NCBI RefSeq assembly: GCF_933208505.1
Contig: NZ_CAKOEU010000009.1
Source: Convivina praedatoris
Lineage (GTDB): Bacteria > Bacillota > Bacilli > Lactobacillales > Lactobacillaceae
DNA length: 42,342 nt
Reading direction: 5' to 3' (one strand)
Of this stretch, positions 33,419-41,510 are shown piece after piece. Every line of letters starts with the position of its first letter. Positions within the stretch are counted from its first letter, which is position 1. The notes beneath the pieces were generated by a model. The model searched no databases. It had not been told where the DNA came from and was given only the letters and a program-made list of their open reading frames with translations. The translations under genes were made by a program, and so were the position numbers.

Positions 33419-34273
33419 TTACTTTCCAGTAGAAGCACTTACCCCAGCAGTCAAGATAGCCTTCTTGTTAATGTCAGGAACAAAAGCACCATACTTACCA
33501 GCACCTTGCAATTCAATACCAGAGAAGTCGTGCGCTTCCATGGTACGCACTGTTTCAATTCCTAAGAATGCCTTGGCAATATTGTCCGGAGTAAAGATAA
33601 CCTTGGCGCCGGCCATGTATTGTTCTGGCGTTTCCTGAATAGTAATGCCCTTCAACTTCACAATACCGTTAGTATCAATGTTAACTGCCGATCCCTTAGC
33701 AGTAGTAGTCAACGTTGCATCAATAATAGCGTTGTACGTCTCCGGCTCAACGTAGGCACGAATTGGCGCAATGATTTCGTTATTAGTCATCATGGCCTTG
33801 GCCTTACCAAACAACTTAACTGGGTCACTTGCAGAGCCTAAATCAGCAGAAGCTGCAGCAACAAGCTTAGAACCATAAAGATTGTTAAACAAGCGAATAA
33901 GCGCCTGAGAACGTTGGTCTAAACGGTCTGCCAAGGCAGCACTAATGTCTGCGTTAACGGTAAAGTTGTCAAGACCTTCATTGATTGCCCATGTTGAGTC
34001 GTAAGGTACATCCTTATCTTGGTAGATAACTTCCTGACGCTTACCAAAACGGCTTGAGTTGTCTGTTCCAGTTCCAAAAGCGACATTGGCATCAGTATTA
34101 TAAGTACCAACAACAACCGGCATGTCGTTTGTTTTCAAGCTGAACATTGTCTTGGCGTTTGTCACACCATCAGCAACTTGCATTGCACCGAAAGCCGGTT
34201 GGAATGCAGATTGTGAACGGTATACTGCTTGGATAATTCCAGCAAACTTTGAATCTAAAATTTGTAATGCCAT
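33419..34273 (-). CDS. Major capsid protein
   Basis: A 284-residue protein following the scaffold gene. The order scaffold-capsid-connector and the strong ribosome site AAGGAGG identify it as the shell subunit, presumably HK97 fold. Codon choice is biased to frequent codons, as expected for the most abundant virion protein. FSLKTNDMPVVVGTYNTDANVAFGTG and YQDKDVPYDSTWAINEGLDNFT are characteristic of capsid proteins of Lactobacillaceae siphophages. Confidence 0.85.
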   Translation of the reverse strand: MALQILDSKFAGIIQAVYRSQSAFQPAFGAMQVADGVTNAKTMFSLKTNDMPVVVGTYNTDANVAFGTGTDNSSRFGKRQEVIYQDKDVPYDSTWAINEGLDNFTVNADISAALADRLDQRSQALIRLFNNLYGSKLVAAASADLGSASDPVKLFGKAKAMMTNNEIIAPIRAYVEPETYNAIIDATLTTTAKGSAVNIDTNGIVKLKGITIQETPEQYMAGAKVIFTPDNIAKAFLGIETVRTMEAHDFSGIELQGAGKYGAFVPDINKKAILTAGVSASTGK

Positions 34274-34288
34274 TTAAGGCCTCCTTGT

Positions 34289-34864
34289 TTACTTGTACTT
34301 TTTCATAATTGCTTCGTATGGGTCGTTAGTTCCACTCAAATTAGAGCTTGAACCACCAGGCTTGCCTGACCCACTTAGCTTCTTATCAACTTGTTCATTC
34401 ACACGTTGGCCAATGATTGTTGCGATGTTATCGGTTGCCTTGGTAATAGCGTCTGCATCCCCTAATTCAACCAATACACTAGCTAATTCAGAAGGTAGCC
34501 CCTTGTCAGCTAGCACGTCCTTAACGTTGGCCGTTAGTTCACGCTTGTTGATTTCGGCTTCACGCTTTTCTAGTTCTGACATACGCTTGTCTTCTTCGGC
34601 CTTAGCCTTTTCAGCAGCGGACATCTTGGCTAACTTAGCGCCCTCTGACTTAGCTTCTTCTAACTTGGCATCTAAATCAGACTGCCAACCGTCACGAGCC
34701 TTTGCTACACGACGTTCTGCTTCTTGATCTAAACGCTTAGCTAACTCTTCTTGGGTAAGCGTTACTTTTTCTTGCCCGTTCCCTTCTTTCCCTTGCAAGC
34801 CATCATTATCACCGCCCTTTCCTTCGTCTGCTTCTTCGTACATAAAACGATTGAATTTCAACAT
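34289..34864 (-). CDS. Scaffolding protein, DUF4355 family
   Basis: A 191-residue highly charged helical protein: acidic/glycine N-terminus, coiled coil at residues about 35-110 (LTQEELAKRLDQEAERRVAKARDGW, MSELEKREAEINKREL), helper domain, and a Gly/Ser tail ending in DPYEAIMKKYK. This is the DUF4355 scaffold pattern. It guides capsid assembly and leaves before packaging. TAGGAG precedes the ATG. It follows a terminator, so it may need a promoter of its own. Confidence 0.85.
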   Translation of the reverse strand: MLKFNRFMYEEADEGKGGDNDGLQGKEGNGQEKVTLTQEELAKRLDQEAERRVAKARDGWQSDLDAKLEEAKSEGAKLAKMSAAEKAKAEEDKRMSELEKREAEINKRELTANVKDVLADKGLPSELASVLVELGDADAITKATDNIATIIGQRVNEQVDKKLSGSGKPGGSSSNLSGTNDPYEAIMKKYK

Positions 34865-34984
34865 GTTATTAATCTCCTAATACACAATGATTGGCACAGT
34901 TTCCACCAATAAGGCACAACCTCCACCGTTCATTCCATTTCGTTAGTAAATTGAGTAGTTAAAGGCGTGCTCAGGCCATAATAA

Positions 34985-35009
34985 AAGCACCTACATTGCT
35001 GTAAGTGCT
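34985..35009 (-). terminator. Terminator between packaging and head genes
   Basis: A 10-bp stem AGCACTTACA / TGTAGGTGCT closed by GCAA, followed by TTTTATT on the minus strand. Its first bases overlap the MuF stop codon. Confidence 0.8.
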
Positions 35010-35832
35010 AATCTGCATATATTTCACCACTATCCACCGCTACTACTGCACATCGACAGTTAGGGTGCCTTGGTATTGTGTAACGTCCACTACCAAATTT
35101 ATCGGCCTTGAATTGTTTACCATCATTTTCAAGACAAAAACGACAGGCACCAGGGCTAGCAACCCACTCCATTTTGTCGTAACCAGCCATTTTAATGTTA
35201 CGAGCTTGTTGTGCTGCTGATACTCTAGCGCCCTCAGTTCTCAATATCCGCTCTGCTTGATACTTAACCACGCCGAACTTATCCCTTAACTCTTTAGTAG
35301 CGGACATTGGGTTCTCATTCAACAACGCTTGGCGCATAATTCTTGATATATCCGAACGCAACTGTGCTTGGTTACTCCATATTCGGCTAGACCAGGTCAT
35401 ACCGTCATAAGTCTTGTTGATGATTTCATCCCCAACAGCTTTAGCAGTCTGCTTATATATCTTGTTACCAAATTCAGCCGTTTGCTTAGCGTCCAGGCGT
35501 AGAGCTTGGTTGACTACACGAATACTTTTAAGCGCGATAATACTAGTAAATAGTAATGTGGCATACTCAATCATTTGGTCTACGTTAGATACATGGACTT
35601 GATTCATACCGTTCTTAGTAGCATACACATTCAATTCGGACATCAATTCTGGGTCTGGTGCTCTAGAATTATCCGACTGTTGGAAATCTGGGTATTTCGA
35701 CTGGAACAAAGACCACCAAGCTAAGAATTCCAGTGATTGTTGCTTCACGATTTTATCAATCAGCTTAGCGTTCTTAGCGTCCTGCTTAATCTGACGTTTG
35801 CTAAATTGAAAGGCCTCATAACGGTTATTCAT
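35008..35832 (-). CDS. Minor capsid protein, MuF/SPP1 gp7 type
   Basis: A 274-residue protein. The N-terminal two-thirds is helical and the C-terminus has the phage Mu F domain: RILRTEGARVSAAQQARNIKMAGYDKMEWVASPGACRFCLENDG, then GRYTIPRHPNCRCAVV with the conserved Cys/His cluster. Such proteins are packed in the head in few copies and aid DNA ejection. No toxin domain is attached. It overlaps the portal gene by eight bases. Confidence 0.9.
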   Translation of the reverse strand: MNNRYEAFQFSKRQIKQDAKNAKLIDKIVKQQSLEFLAWWSLFQSKYPDFQQSDNSRAPDPELMSELNVYATKNGMNQVHVSNVDQMIEYATLLFTSIIALKSIRVVNQALRLDAKQTAEFGNKIYKQTAKAVGDEIINKTYDGMTWSSRIWSNQAQLRSDISRIMRQALLNENPMSATKELRDKFGVVKYQAERILRTEGARVSAAQQARNIKMAGYDKMEWVASPGACRFCLENDGKQFKADKFGSGRYTIPRHPNCRCAVVAVDSGEIYAD

Positions 35833-37390
35833 CGCCAGTTACCTCTTCGTCATCACTATCGACAGCTTGTTGACGTAACTTAATATGAGTCATCTCTTCT
35901 TGCATATCGGCCATAGCTTGGTCTTGCTGCTCTCTCAAGTTGCCTAACTGTTGAGCGTCAATTCCTGGGGCGTACTTATCAAGATAAGCCTGTGGGAATG
36001 AAGCACCGGCCTGATTAAGCAATTGAATTGTATTGACATCATCGGTCGGTGTATTGTCTGTAAACATGAATTTAATATCATCACTGTTAATGTTCCACGC
36101 ACCACTAACAGCCAGTTCTAAGTCTTGGATAATTCCATAGATGGCACTGAGTCCTTTTTCGAACATACGCCGCTTAGTCTTTGCCAATTGAATAACGCCA
36201 AGTTGCTTATACTGCATGGCAACCCCACTAGCATTACTAGCGAAGTTCTCATCCGATACATCAGGCGTGCGGCTAAAGGTGTGGATGTTCTTAAACAGTC
36301 TATTCTTGTATGCCTCAACGCCTGATGCGTCGTATTCCTTGTGGATATAGCTAGCACTGACATTGGTTTGTGCACCAGTTCCGCTAATACCAGACTTCAA
36401 GAACAACGTACGCGACTCACGTATCTGTTTAATCATATCTTTTTTAGCAGCAACTACCTTTTCAAGATATTCTTTTTCTTCAGGGTTAGCAGCTAACTCA
36501 ATACCATCTAGTAAATCGTTAATGTCTCCCTGAATGACTAACATAGCGTCGTTACTATCTTGCATGTAATTAGCTGTATCAGACTGACTAGCGTCGTAGG
36601 CATCAATCAAGCTAATAACACCCTCATAGTCGCCCATACGTTGGCTATTATTCCAGAATTCTACAACTGGCAACGAAACAATGTCTTGTGTGTCATCAAT
36701 AGTCAAACCATCTTCTAAGATTGAGGCGCCAATCTCAATTGGCTGGCTTTGGCGGTATTCTCCATCCGTCCAGGTCTCTACAATGTACATGGAATTAAGC
36801 AAATCACCACTCACTGTGTCGACTTGCTGTTGTGGTGTGTACCTAACAGCCATGACCGGTTTAGGGTCAATGTCTTTGGAATAAATCATGAACGTATTAA
36901 TAGGATTTAACCGCACAATACGTTCAATCTTTTCATTTGGATCACGGAACACATTAGCATATGCTCGGCCAAATTTAGACATGTCGGCAAATAAATCATA
37001 GAACAGCGCATCGACGTCGTTCACGTCATTAATCTTATCCAATAACGGGTGCTTATCTTCTTGACCGTTGTCGTCGCTATCAACGCTAATGTTGATTGGG
37101 TTACCAACTGAAAAAGAGGTATGGAAGTCAGCGATTTCTTGAGCGAATGGGTGCGACAAACGGACATCAGCCCCGCCGTCATCTAAACGCCTTGATTTCT
37201 CCCTAGATATTTCAGTGTTAACACCCTTGTAGTAGCTATCTAACTTAATTAAGCGTTGGCGCTGATTATTATAATGGTGCAACAAGAACTCCCCAATACG
37301 TTGGCTAGTCAAGTTGCTAAGGTCTTCTTGATAGACCATCAGCGACTGTTTCAAGTCATTATAATTTTTTGTTTGATAATCTTCTGTCAT
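35825..37390 (-). CDS. Portal protein, SPP1 gp6 family
   Basis: A 521-residue portal subunit forming the ring for DNA entry and exit. YYKGVNTEISREKSRRLDDGGADVRLSHPFAQEIADFHTSFSVGNPI is the typical SPP1-type N-terminal region; ASGVAMQYKQLGVIQLAKTKRRMFEKGL is the stem/crown junction. The C-terminal 50 residues are acidic and glutamine-rich. The ATG overlaps the terL stop by four bases. Confidence 0.92.
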   Translation of the reverse strand: MTEDYQTKNYNDLKQSLMVYQEDLSNLTSQRIGEFLLHHYNNQRQRLIKLDSYYKGVNTEISREKSRRLDDGGADVRLSHPFAQEIADFHTSFSVGNPINISVDSDDNGQEDKHPLLDKINDVNDVDALFYDLFADMSKFGRAYANVFRDPNEKIERIVRLNPINTFMIYSKDIDPKPVMAVRYTPQQQVDTVSGDLLNSMYIVETWTDGEYRQSQPIEIGASILEDGLTIDDTQDIVSLPVVEFWNNSQRMGDYEGVISLIDAYDASQSDTANYMQDSNDAMLVIQGDINDLLDGIELAANPEEKEYLEKVVAAKKDMIKQIRESRTLFLKSGISGTGAQTNVSASYIHKEYDASGVEAYKNRLFKNIHTFSRTPDVSDENFASNASGVAMQYKQLGVIQLAKTKRRMFEKGLSAIYGIIQDLELAVSGAWNINSDDIKFMFTDNTPTDDVNTIQLLNQAGASFPQAYLDKYAPGIDAQQLGNLREQQDQAMADMQEEMTHIKLRQQAVDSDDEEVTGDE

Positions 37391-38673
37391 CGTAGTCCTA
37401 TATCCTTAACTGCTTGTACTCGTTGTTGGAAGTTCATGTAACTGCCATCTTTGTTAGTGAAGATGATTGGTTCAAGCGCATATCCAAGAGCCTGAATAGC
37501 ATGGTCGTTTCCGTCTTCTGGTTTATTTAAGAACTTTCCAAACTTATCTTTCTGATAAGTGAACGTACTCATTTCTTCAAACAAGTAAGTAGCACTTGGG
37601 TGTATGTGATAACGGTAGTTTTTCATAAACTCGATCCGTTGTTGGTTACTGTCCTTTCCTTTACCAACAGGAATAACGTTGCGCAATCCCCGTGTTTGTA
37701 ATTCTGCAATTGTTCTTGGTTCAGCACTATCGGCATACACACGCCCAAGCATGGCGCCGTTCTGCGCAAGCTTATGAGCCATCGGTTCGTTTAACATCCC
37801 CGTATGGTAGAAACCGCCGTATACATAGATATCGTTATCTTTAACGGTCGCCTTAACAAATGCTGTCGGGTCGTGAGTGAAACCAAAATCAAGTCCCATG
37901 ATTTGACGGCCAACAATTTCGCTGGGTTCAAAATCTTCCAAATCAAAAAGGCCATCGAAAACGAGGCCTTCAGCAATTCCCCAATCACCATACACTGCTA
38001 CTCGAGCGCGGTTAGGGTTACGTATTTTCATCTCTTCCATGTCGTCAATAAATCCCTGGTTAAGATGATGATTATTGTGGTAAGTGGTGGTAAATGATAG
38101 CACGCTCTTGCGCCTAGTCTCATCATCAAAAAACTCTGACTTAAGCCAATGTTGTTCAGACCATGGGTTAAACGTTAGGAGGTGCTGATAGTAGCCGTTA
38201 TCTGGTAATAGTCCACGAATAGATTCAATTACGGTGTTAAAAGCGTCTAAGCTCTTTAGCTCGTACGCCTCTTCCCACCACGTCCGACAGATAAAGCCAT
38301 GTTCAGCTTTGATAGACGTTAACTTAAGCGGGTCATCCATCCCCCTAAAGTAAATCTTTTGACCAGTGGGGAGGAACGTTATTTCTAGTGGGCTAACATT
38401 AGACTTAAAGAACTGTCCTAATCCAAGGATTGAGATAACCTCTTTAATCGTGTTGTAGGAAGAGTTGCGTTGTGTGGTTTGAAACTGTCGAATAACCAAC
38501 CAATTACAGTAAGGAAAACGCAGTAGGTCGTAGATAACCTTGAACGCCGCTGCCATACTTTTCCCACTGGCACGAGCACCCTTTAAGGCGATGAACTTAT
38601 CTGTTGAATAGAACAACTTATAGTAAGCCTTATCAACTTCATTATGAAATTGTAGCTTAACGTTAGTCATCAT
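37387..38673 (-). CDS. terL: Terminase large subunit (PBSX type)
   Basis: A 428-residue packaging motor. Walker A deviates slightly (KGARASGKSMAA, residues 31-42), the Walker B/catalytic Glu is in RTWWEEAYEL, and the nuclease domain has the first catalytic Asp in IMGLDFGFTHDPTAFVKA and a further Asp in RVYADSAEPRTIAEL. It couples ATP hydrolysis to DNA translocation and cuts concatemers. It overlaps terS by 11 bases, and its start sits behind AAGGTAG. Confidence 0.93.
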   Translation of the reverse strand: MMTNVKLQFHNEVDKAYYKLFYSTDKFIALKGARASGKSMAAAFKVIYDLLRFPYCNWLVIRQFQTTQRNSSYNTIKEVISILGLGQFFKSNVSPLEITFLPTGQKIYFRGMDDPLKLTSIKAEHGFICRTWWEEAYELKSLDAFNTVIESIRGLLPDNGYYQHLLTFNPWSEQHWLKSEFFDDETRRKSVLSFTTTYHNNHHLNQGFIDDMEEMKIRNPNRARVAVYGDWGIAEGLVFDGLFDLEDFEPSEIVGRQIMGLDFGFTHDPTAFVKATVKDNDIYVYGGFYHTGMLNEPMAHKLAQNGAMLGRVYADSAEPRTIAELQTRGLRNVIPVGKGKDSNQQRIEFMKNYRYHIHPSATYLFEEMSTFTYQKDKFGKFLNKPEDGNDHAIQALGYALEPIIFTNKDGSYMNFQQRVQAVKDIGLR

Positions 38674-39157
38674 CTTCTACCTTGAATTCATCCATCTCTA
38701 TTACAAATGTGCCCGAATCATTCTGCGCAACCTTAGCATTATTCTCTGCAATATCAGCCTCAGCCGTTAACTTACGTAGTTGTTGCTTAGCTAATTCATC
38801 ACTACCTGGATAACGCTTCAATATTTCGCGAGTAGCACTAATGCGCGTCTTTAAATCAGCTTCTTTTTGGACCTCATGCACACCATCAATAGCAGCTACT
38901 ACAACCGTTTCTGTTACTTCTCCTCTAGCTATACTAGTTAGCAACTCAACGGCCTCTTTGGCGCTCATAGTACGTTTAGAATCTATTACAGCCATACGCT
39001 CGTCTATGTACGCTTTAATGTCAGGTTTTGTCAGGTTTTCATTTCCAACAGACCTTGCCGACCTTTCTCTATAACCCGCTTTTATAGCGGCTTGAGTGGC
39101 ATTTCCTAACTCAATGTAATTATCAGCAAATTTCTTTTGTTTAGCCGTCAACTTCAT
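38663..39157 (-). CDS. terS: Terminase small subunit
   Basis: A 164-residue protein of the Terminase_2 family: LTAKQKKFADNYIELGNATQAAIKAGYRERSARSVGNENLTKPDIKAYID is the DNA-binding N-terminal domain, followed by an oligomerisation helix (SAKEAVELLTSIARGEVTE). It recognises the phage packaging site. The initiation region is odd: a two-codon ORF ATG-ACA-TGA lies between the ribosome site and the terS ATG and overlaps it. Confidence 0.92.
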   Translation of the reverse strand: MKLTAKQKKFADNYIELGNATQAAIKAGYRERSARSVGNENLTKPDIKAYIDERMAVIDSKRTMSAKEAVELLTSIARGEVTETVVVAAIDGVHEVQKEADLKTRISATREILKRYPGSDELAKQQLRKLTAEADIAENNAKVAQNDSGTFVIEMDEFKVEDDD

Positions 39158-39196
39158 GTCATCGCGCCACCTCCAATCACTTATAAATTTTATGTA

Positions 39197-39292
39197 TTAA
39201 TGTTGACGCGTATCAATAAATTTTTGTTTACGACGGCCAACATTATTTTTATTTTGGTTATGAAGATACTTCTTAACTTTAATTTTTTTCAT
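39197..39292 (-). CDS. Tiny basic peptide, unknown
   Basis: A 31-codon ORF beginning MKKIKVKKYLHNQNKNN and continuing with VGRRKQKFIDT; about a third of the residues are Lys or Arg. Its ATG overlaps the stop of the membrane-peptide ORF (ATGA), so it can be translated by coupling although it has no strong ribosome site. I do not recognise it. A DNA- or RNA-binding role is conceivable. Too small to be certain. Confidence 0.45.
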   Translation of the reverse strand: MKKIKVKKYLHNQNKNNVGRRKQKFIDTRQH

Positions 39293-39453
39293 GCTAACAA
39301 CCGCAATACATGAAACAAGAATAGTAATAAATCAAGCAGTCCAAAAATGACGCAAGCAGTTGTTAATCCCATAATGATAATTGAAATAGCTTCAAATACG
39401 CCAGTCCTAAATCCATCCAAGAAACATTGTATAAATTCCTTATTCATCTTCAT
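39289..39453 (-). CDS. Tiny membrane peptide, unknown
   Basis: A 54-codon ORF with a hydrophilic N-terminus (MKMNKEFIQCFLDGFRTG) and one long hydrophobic region (EAISIIIMGLTTACVIFGLL then DLLLFLFHVL), possibly two short helices. It overlaps both neighbouring small ORFs by ATGA. The chain of coupled overlaps argues that it is real. Function unknown. Confidence 0.5.
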   Translation of the reverse strand: MKMNKEFIQCFLDGFRTGVFEAISIIIMGLTTACVIFGLLDLLLFLFHVLRLLA

Positions 39454-39611
39454 TCTCTTAACCACTCCATGTGCCTAACATAACCTATTGGACTTAGTAA
39501 TAGTTCCTGTCTCATTGATTGATGACGTGCAACCTTGGTTTCCTTGTCGTTATTATTACGCTGAATATACTTACTGTTCACGTCAGTTGAGCCCTGTACA
39601 CGCTGCTTCAT
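39450..39611 (-). CDS. Small hydrophilic phage protein, unknown
   Basis: A 53-residue ORF (MKQRVQGSTDVNSKYIQRNN, later SPIGYVRHMEWLRE) that starts 14 bases after the collagen-like gene and ends in an ATGA overlap with the next ORF. Its ribosome site (AGAAGT) is weak. No family recognised. First of three coupled small ORFs before terS. Confidence 0.5.
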   Translation of the reverse strand: MKQRVQGSTDVNSKYIQRNNNDKETKVARHQSMRQELLLSPIGYVRHMEWLRE

Positions 39612-39625
39612 TACTTCTGGTGGAA

Positions 39626-41194
39626 TCACTTCTCTTTAGCCCCCAAATTCTTAATTGTTGCTAAGTCCCAAATACCTAATTCATACATCACACGAATGAC
39701 ATTCTTTTGGCGGGAATGATAGCTACCACCATTTTCTTTGAACTGCGCATTGGAGAAATCAATTTTACTAGAATCATTAATTGGATTAAGGACTGTCGTA
39801 TCATCAGCCCAATAAGTCCAGGGCTCAAAGGCTACCTCCCGCCATTTCTGCAGCGTAATTGCACCGTTAGCTGTCCCGATAATGTTTTGATAAAACGGAT
39901 AGTTACCTAATGAACTCGGCTGTGAATAAACACCATAACCATACAAAGCAACATTATTGGGATAGCTAGGCAGTTGTAATGTACAACCATTGTCGAAATA
40001 TAGACTCCACGGTGTGGTTGAGGTATCTAATGCCCAGGCCATCGGTGGACGACGAGGCGTTGTGGTAGTGGCGTCCTTGCCATCTCGACCATCCTTACCA
40101 TTAACGCCGTCTTTACCGTCTCGTCCAGGCAATCCTTGTGGTCCTTGCTGGCCTTGTGGACCCTGTTCCCCTTTTTCACCAGGTATTCCCTGAGGGCCTT
40201 GTTCGCCACGCGGCCCTTGTAAACCATCTTTACCAGCAGGTCCAACGGGTCCAACTTCACCCTGTAACCCTCTTGGTCCCTGCTCACCTTGTAAACCACG
40301 TTCTCCCTGTGGGCCGGTTAAACCAGTATCACCTTTGGGTCCACGCTCGCCAGTGTCACCTTTTTCTCCTCTTGGTCCTTGTGGTCCTGGAATACTTTCG
40401 CCATTGGTACTGTTACCCGCCGGTCCTTGCGGTCCCATTGGGCCAGTATCGCCCTTTTCTCCCTTTTCACCACGTTCGCCTTTGGGCCCTTGAATACCAG
40501 GCGCTCCGTCATCGCCTTTGACACCTTGAATACCTTGAGGTCCTTGCGGTCCAATTTCCCCACGATCTCCTTTTTCTCCCTGCGGTCCAACAGGACCCAT
40601 GTCTCCCTTAAGTCCAGTCAATCCAGTAGCACCATCTTTACCGGCTGGTCCCTGAATGCCTTGAACACCCTGTGGGCCGACTGGACCACGTTCACCGTCA
40701 CGTCCGTCCTTACCTGGTTCACCTTTATCACCCTTGTCACCTTTTAGACCAGTAGTGATATGCAAGTCAGCTAATCGTGTATCAGTGTATTCATTAGCCT
40801 CTTTAATAATGTCGCCAATGGTGATTTCCTTAACTGTCTTGCCATTGGTTAACTTGGCGTTCTGATTAATATGAAACGGGAAGAACCCATTGTCCGGGAA
40901 TAACAGTCGCTCGCCCTGCTCGTTATGCACAGTGAACTCAAGTCCATAGCTACCAGTTGGCAATTCTTGCAGACGATTGTTATTAAAATCAACAATAACC
41001 TTGCTATCTTGCAGCTTGAATTGAACATCAAATAAGAATCCAGAGTTTTTAACAGATACAAACGCTTTCTTATCATCAAACGCCAACTTCTGACTGCCAT
41101 CATTCAACAAGAATCCCATTAAAGTACCGTTGTCGCTGTACTTCACGTTGTTGCCGTTCAATGACCGAACTGTTTTAGTGTTTCCGTATTCCAT
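39626..41194 (-). CDS. Collagen-like fibre protein
   Basis: A 522-residue protein in three parts. Residues 1-148 form an N-terminal beta domain resembling the head of phage baseplate/fibre proteins (FVSVKNSGFLFDVQFKLQ, ELPTGSYGLEFTVHN). Residues about 149-375 are roughly 75 Gly-X-Y triplets, interrupted once near 261-268 (NSTNGESI), rich in GPQG, GEKGD and GKDG. Residues 380-522 are an aromatic-rich globular tip. Such triple-helical stalks occur in phage tail fibres. Its place, before terS and 15 kb from the tail genes, is unusual. AAAGGA precedes the ATG, and a terminator lies only 22 bases upstream. Confidence 0.8.
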   Translation of the reverse strand: MEYGNTKTVRSLNGNNVKYSDNGTLMGFLLNDGSQKLAFDDKKAFVSVKNSGFLFDVQFKLQDSKVIVDFNNNRLQELPTGSYGLEFTVHNEQGERLLFPDNGFFPFHINQNAKLTNGKTVKEITIGDIIKEANEYTDTRLADLHITTGLKGDKGDKGEPGKDGRDGERGPVGPQGVQGIQGPAGKDGATGLTGLKGDMGPVGPQGEKGDRGEIGPQGPQGIQGVKGDDGAPGIQGPKGERGEKGEKGDTGPMGPQGPAGNSTNGESIPGPQGPRGEKGDTGERGPKGDTGLTGPQGERGLQGEQGPRGLQGEVGPVGPAGKDGLQGPRGEQGPQGIPGEKGEQGPQGQQGPQGLPGRDGKDGVNGKDGRDGKDATTTTPRRPPMAWALDTSTTPWSLYFDNGCTLQLPSYPNNVALYGYGVYSQPSSLGNYPFYQNIIGTANGAITLQKWREVAFEPWTYWADDTTVLNPINDSSKIDFSNAQFKENGGSYHSRQKNVIRVMYELGIWDLATIKNLGAKEK

Positions 41195-41215
41195 TAGCGT
41201 TCCTTTCTATGTACT

Positions 41216-41237
41216 AAAAAACACCCCATCAGGAGTG
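41216..41237 (-). terminator. Terminator of the structured RNA region
   Basis: Stem CACTCC / GGGGTG with loop TGAT, followed on the minus strand by six T (41216-41221). It ends the transcript coming from arpU and the folded RNA region, just before the collagen-like gene. Confidence 0.75.
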
Positions 41238-41337
41238 CTGTGTTTTGGTTGTTTCCATTTTGGAAATAACCAGTATTGGTATTTGCATTATTTGCACATA
41301 CCACTTAACTAGTGCATTTTTTGCAACAGTTAAAATA

Positions 41338-41428
41338 TGAATAATCGAGGACTTGCACCTCACGAGTTTTCTAACGTGGTATTTAGCCGCTGCGAGCAAA
41401 CTATAACCACGGCCTAACGCCATTATTC
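41338..41428 (-). ncRNA. tRNA-like domain 1 (GAATAAT acceptor)
   Basis: Acceptor GAATAAT / ATTATTC, seven perfect pairs, directly abuts a 17-nt T arm TGAGG-TGCAAGT-CCTCG (41346-41362); the T loop has G where tRNAs have pseudouridine 55. Discriminator A, no CCA, as in the host tRNA genes here. The D and anticodon arms are replaced by one long rod: GTGGTTAT ... ATACCAC enclosing AGTT-GCT / AGC-GGCT with a CGC loop. It cannot decode. Confidence 0.6.
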
Positions 41429-41510
41429 AAAATAAGCAGTGACAGCAAACCGGTAAGTGTAGTTCACAAAAGTTTACTAAGGAGAAAGATATGACCTGCT
41501 GCCACTGCTA

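Noticed and set aside
34293..34727. 144-codon open frame antisense to the scaffold gene
   Set aside because: It is a mirror of the highly charged, compositionally biased scaffold sequence and has no ribosome site or neighbour context.
39197..39611. Toxin-antitoxin module (membrane peptide plus basic peptide)
   Set aside because: No family match, no autoregulatory operator or independent promoter; the ORFs are coupled in the late operon, so this label is unsupported.
40020..40745. Dense short repeats in the collagen-like gene, and long open frames on the opposite strand
   Set aside because: The repeats are the Gly-X-Y codons of one protein, not a CRISPR array; the opposite frames are shadows produced by the same codon periodicity.
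41338..41428. GGTGCAAGTCC block taken at first as part of a group II intron
   Set aside because: No domain V, no reverse transcriptase and the block is exactly a T arm adjoining a perfect acceptor stem.
41435..41509. 75-nt element with a possible 7-bp acceptor (AGCAGTG / CACTGCT) considered as a third tRNA-like domain
   Set aside because: The 17 bases before the 3' strand do not form a T arm; the pairing simply continues to 13 bp, so it is a long hairpin.
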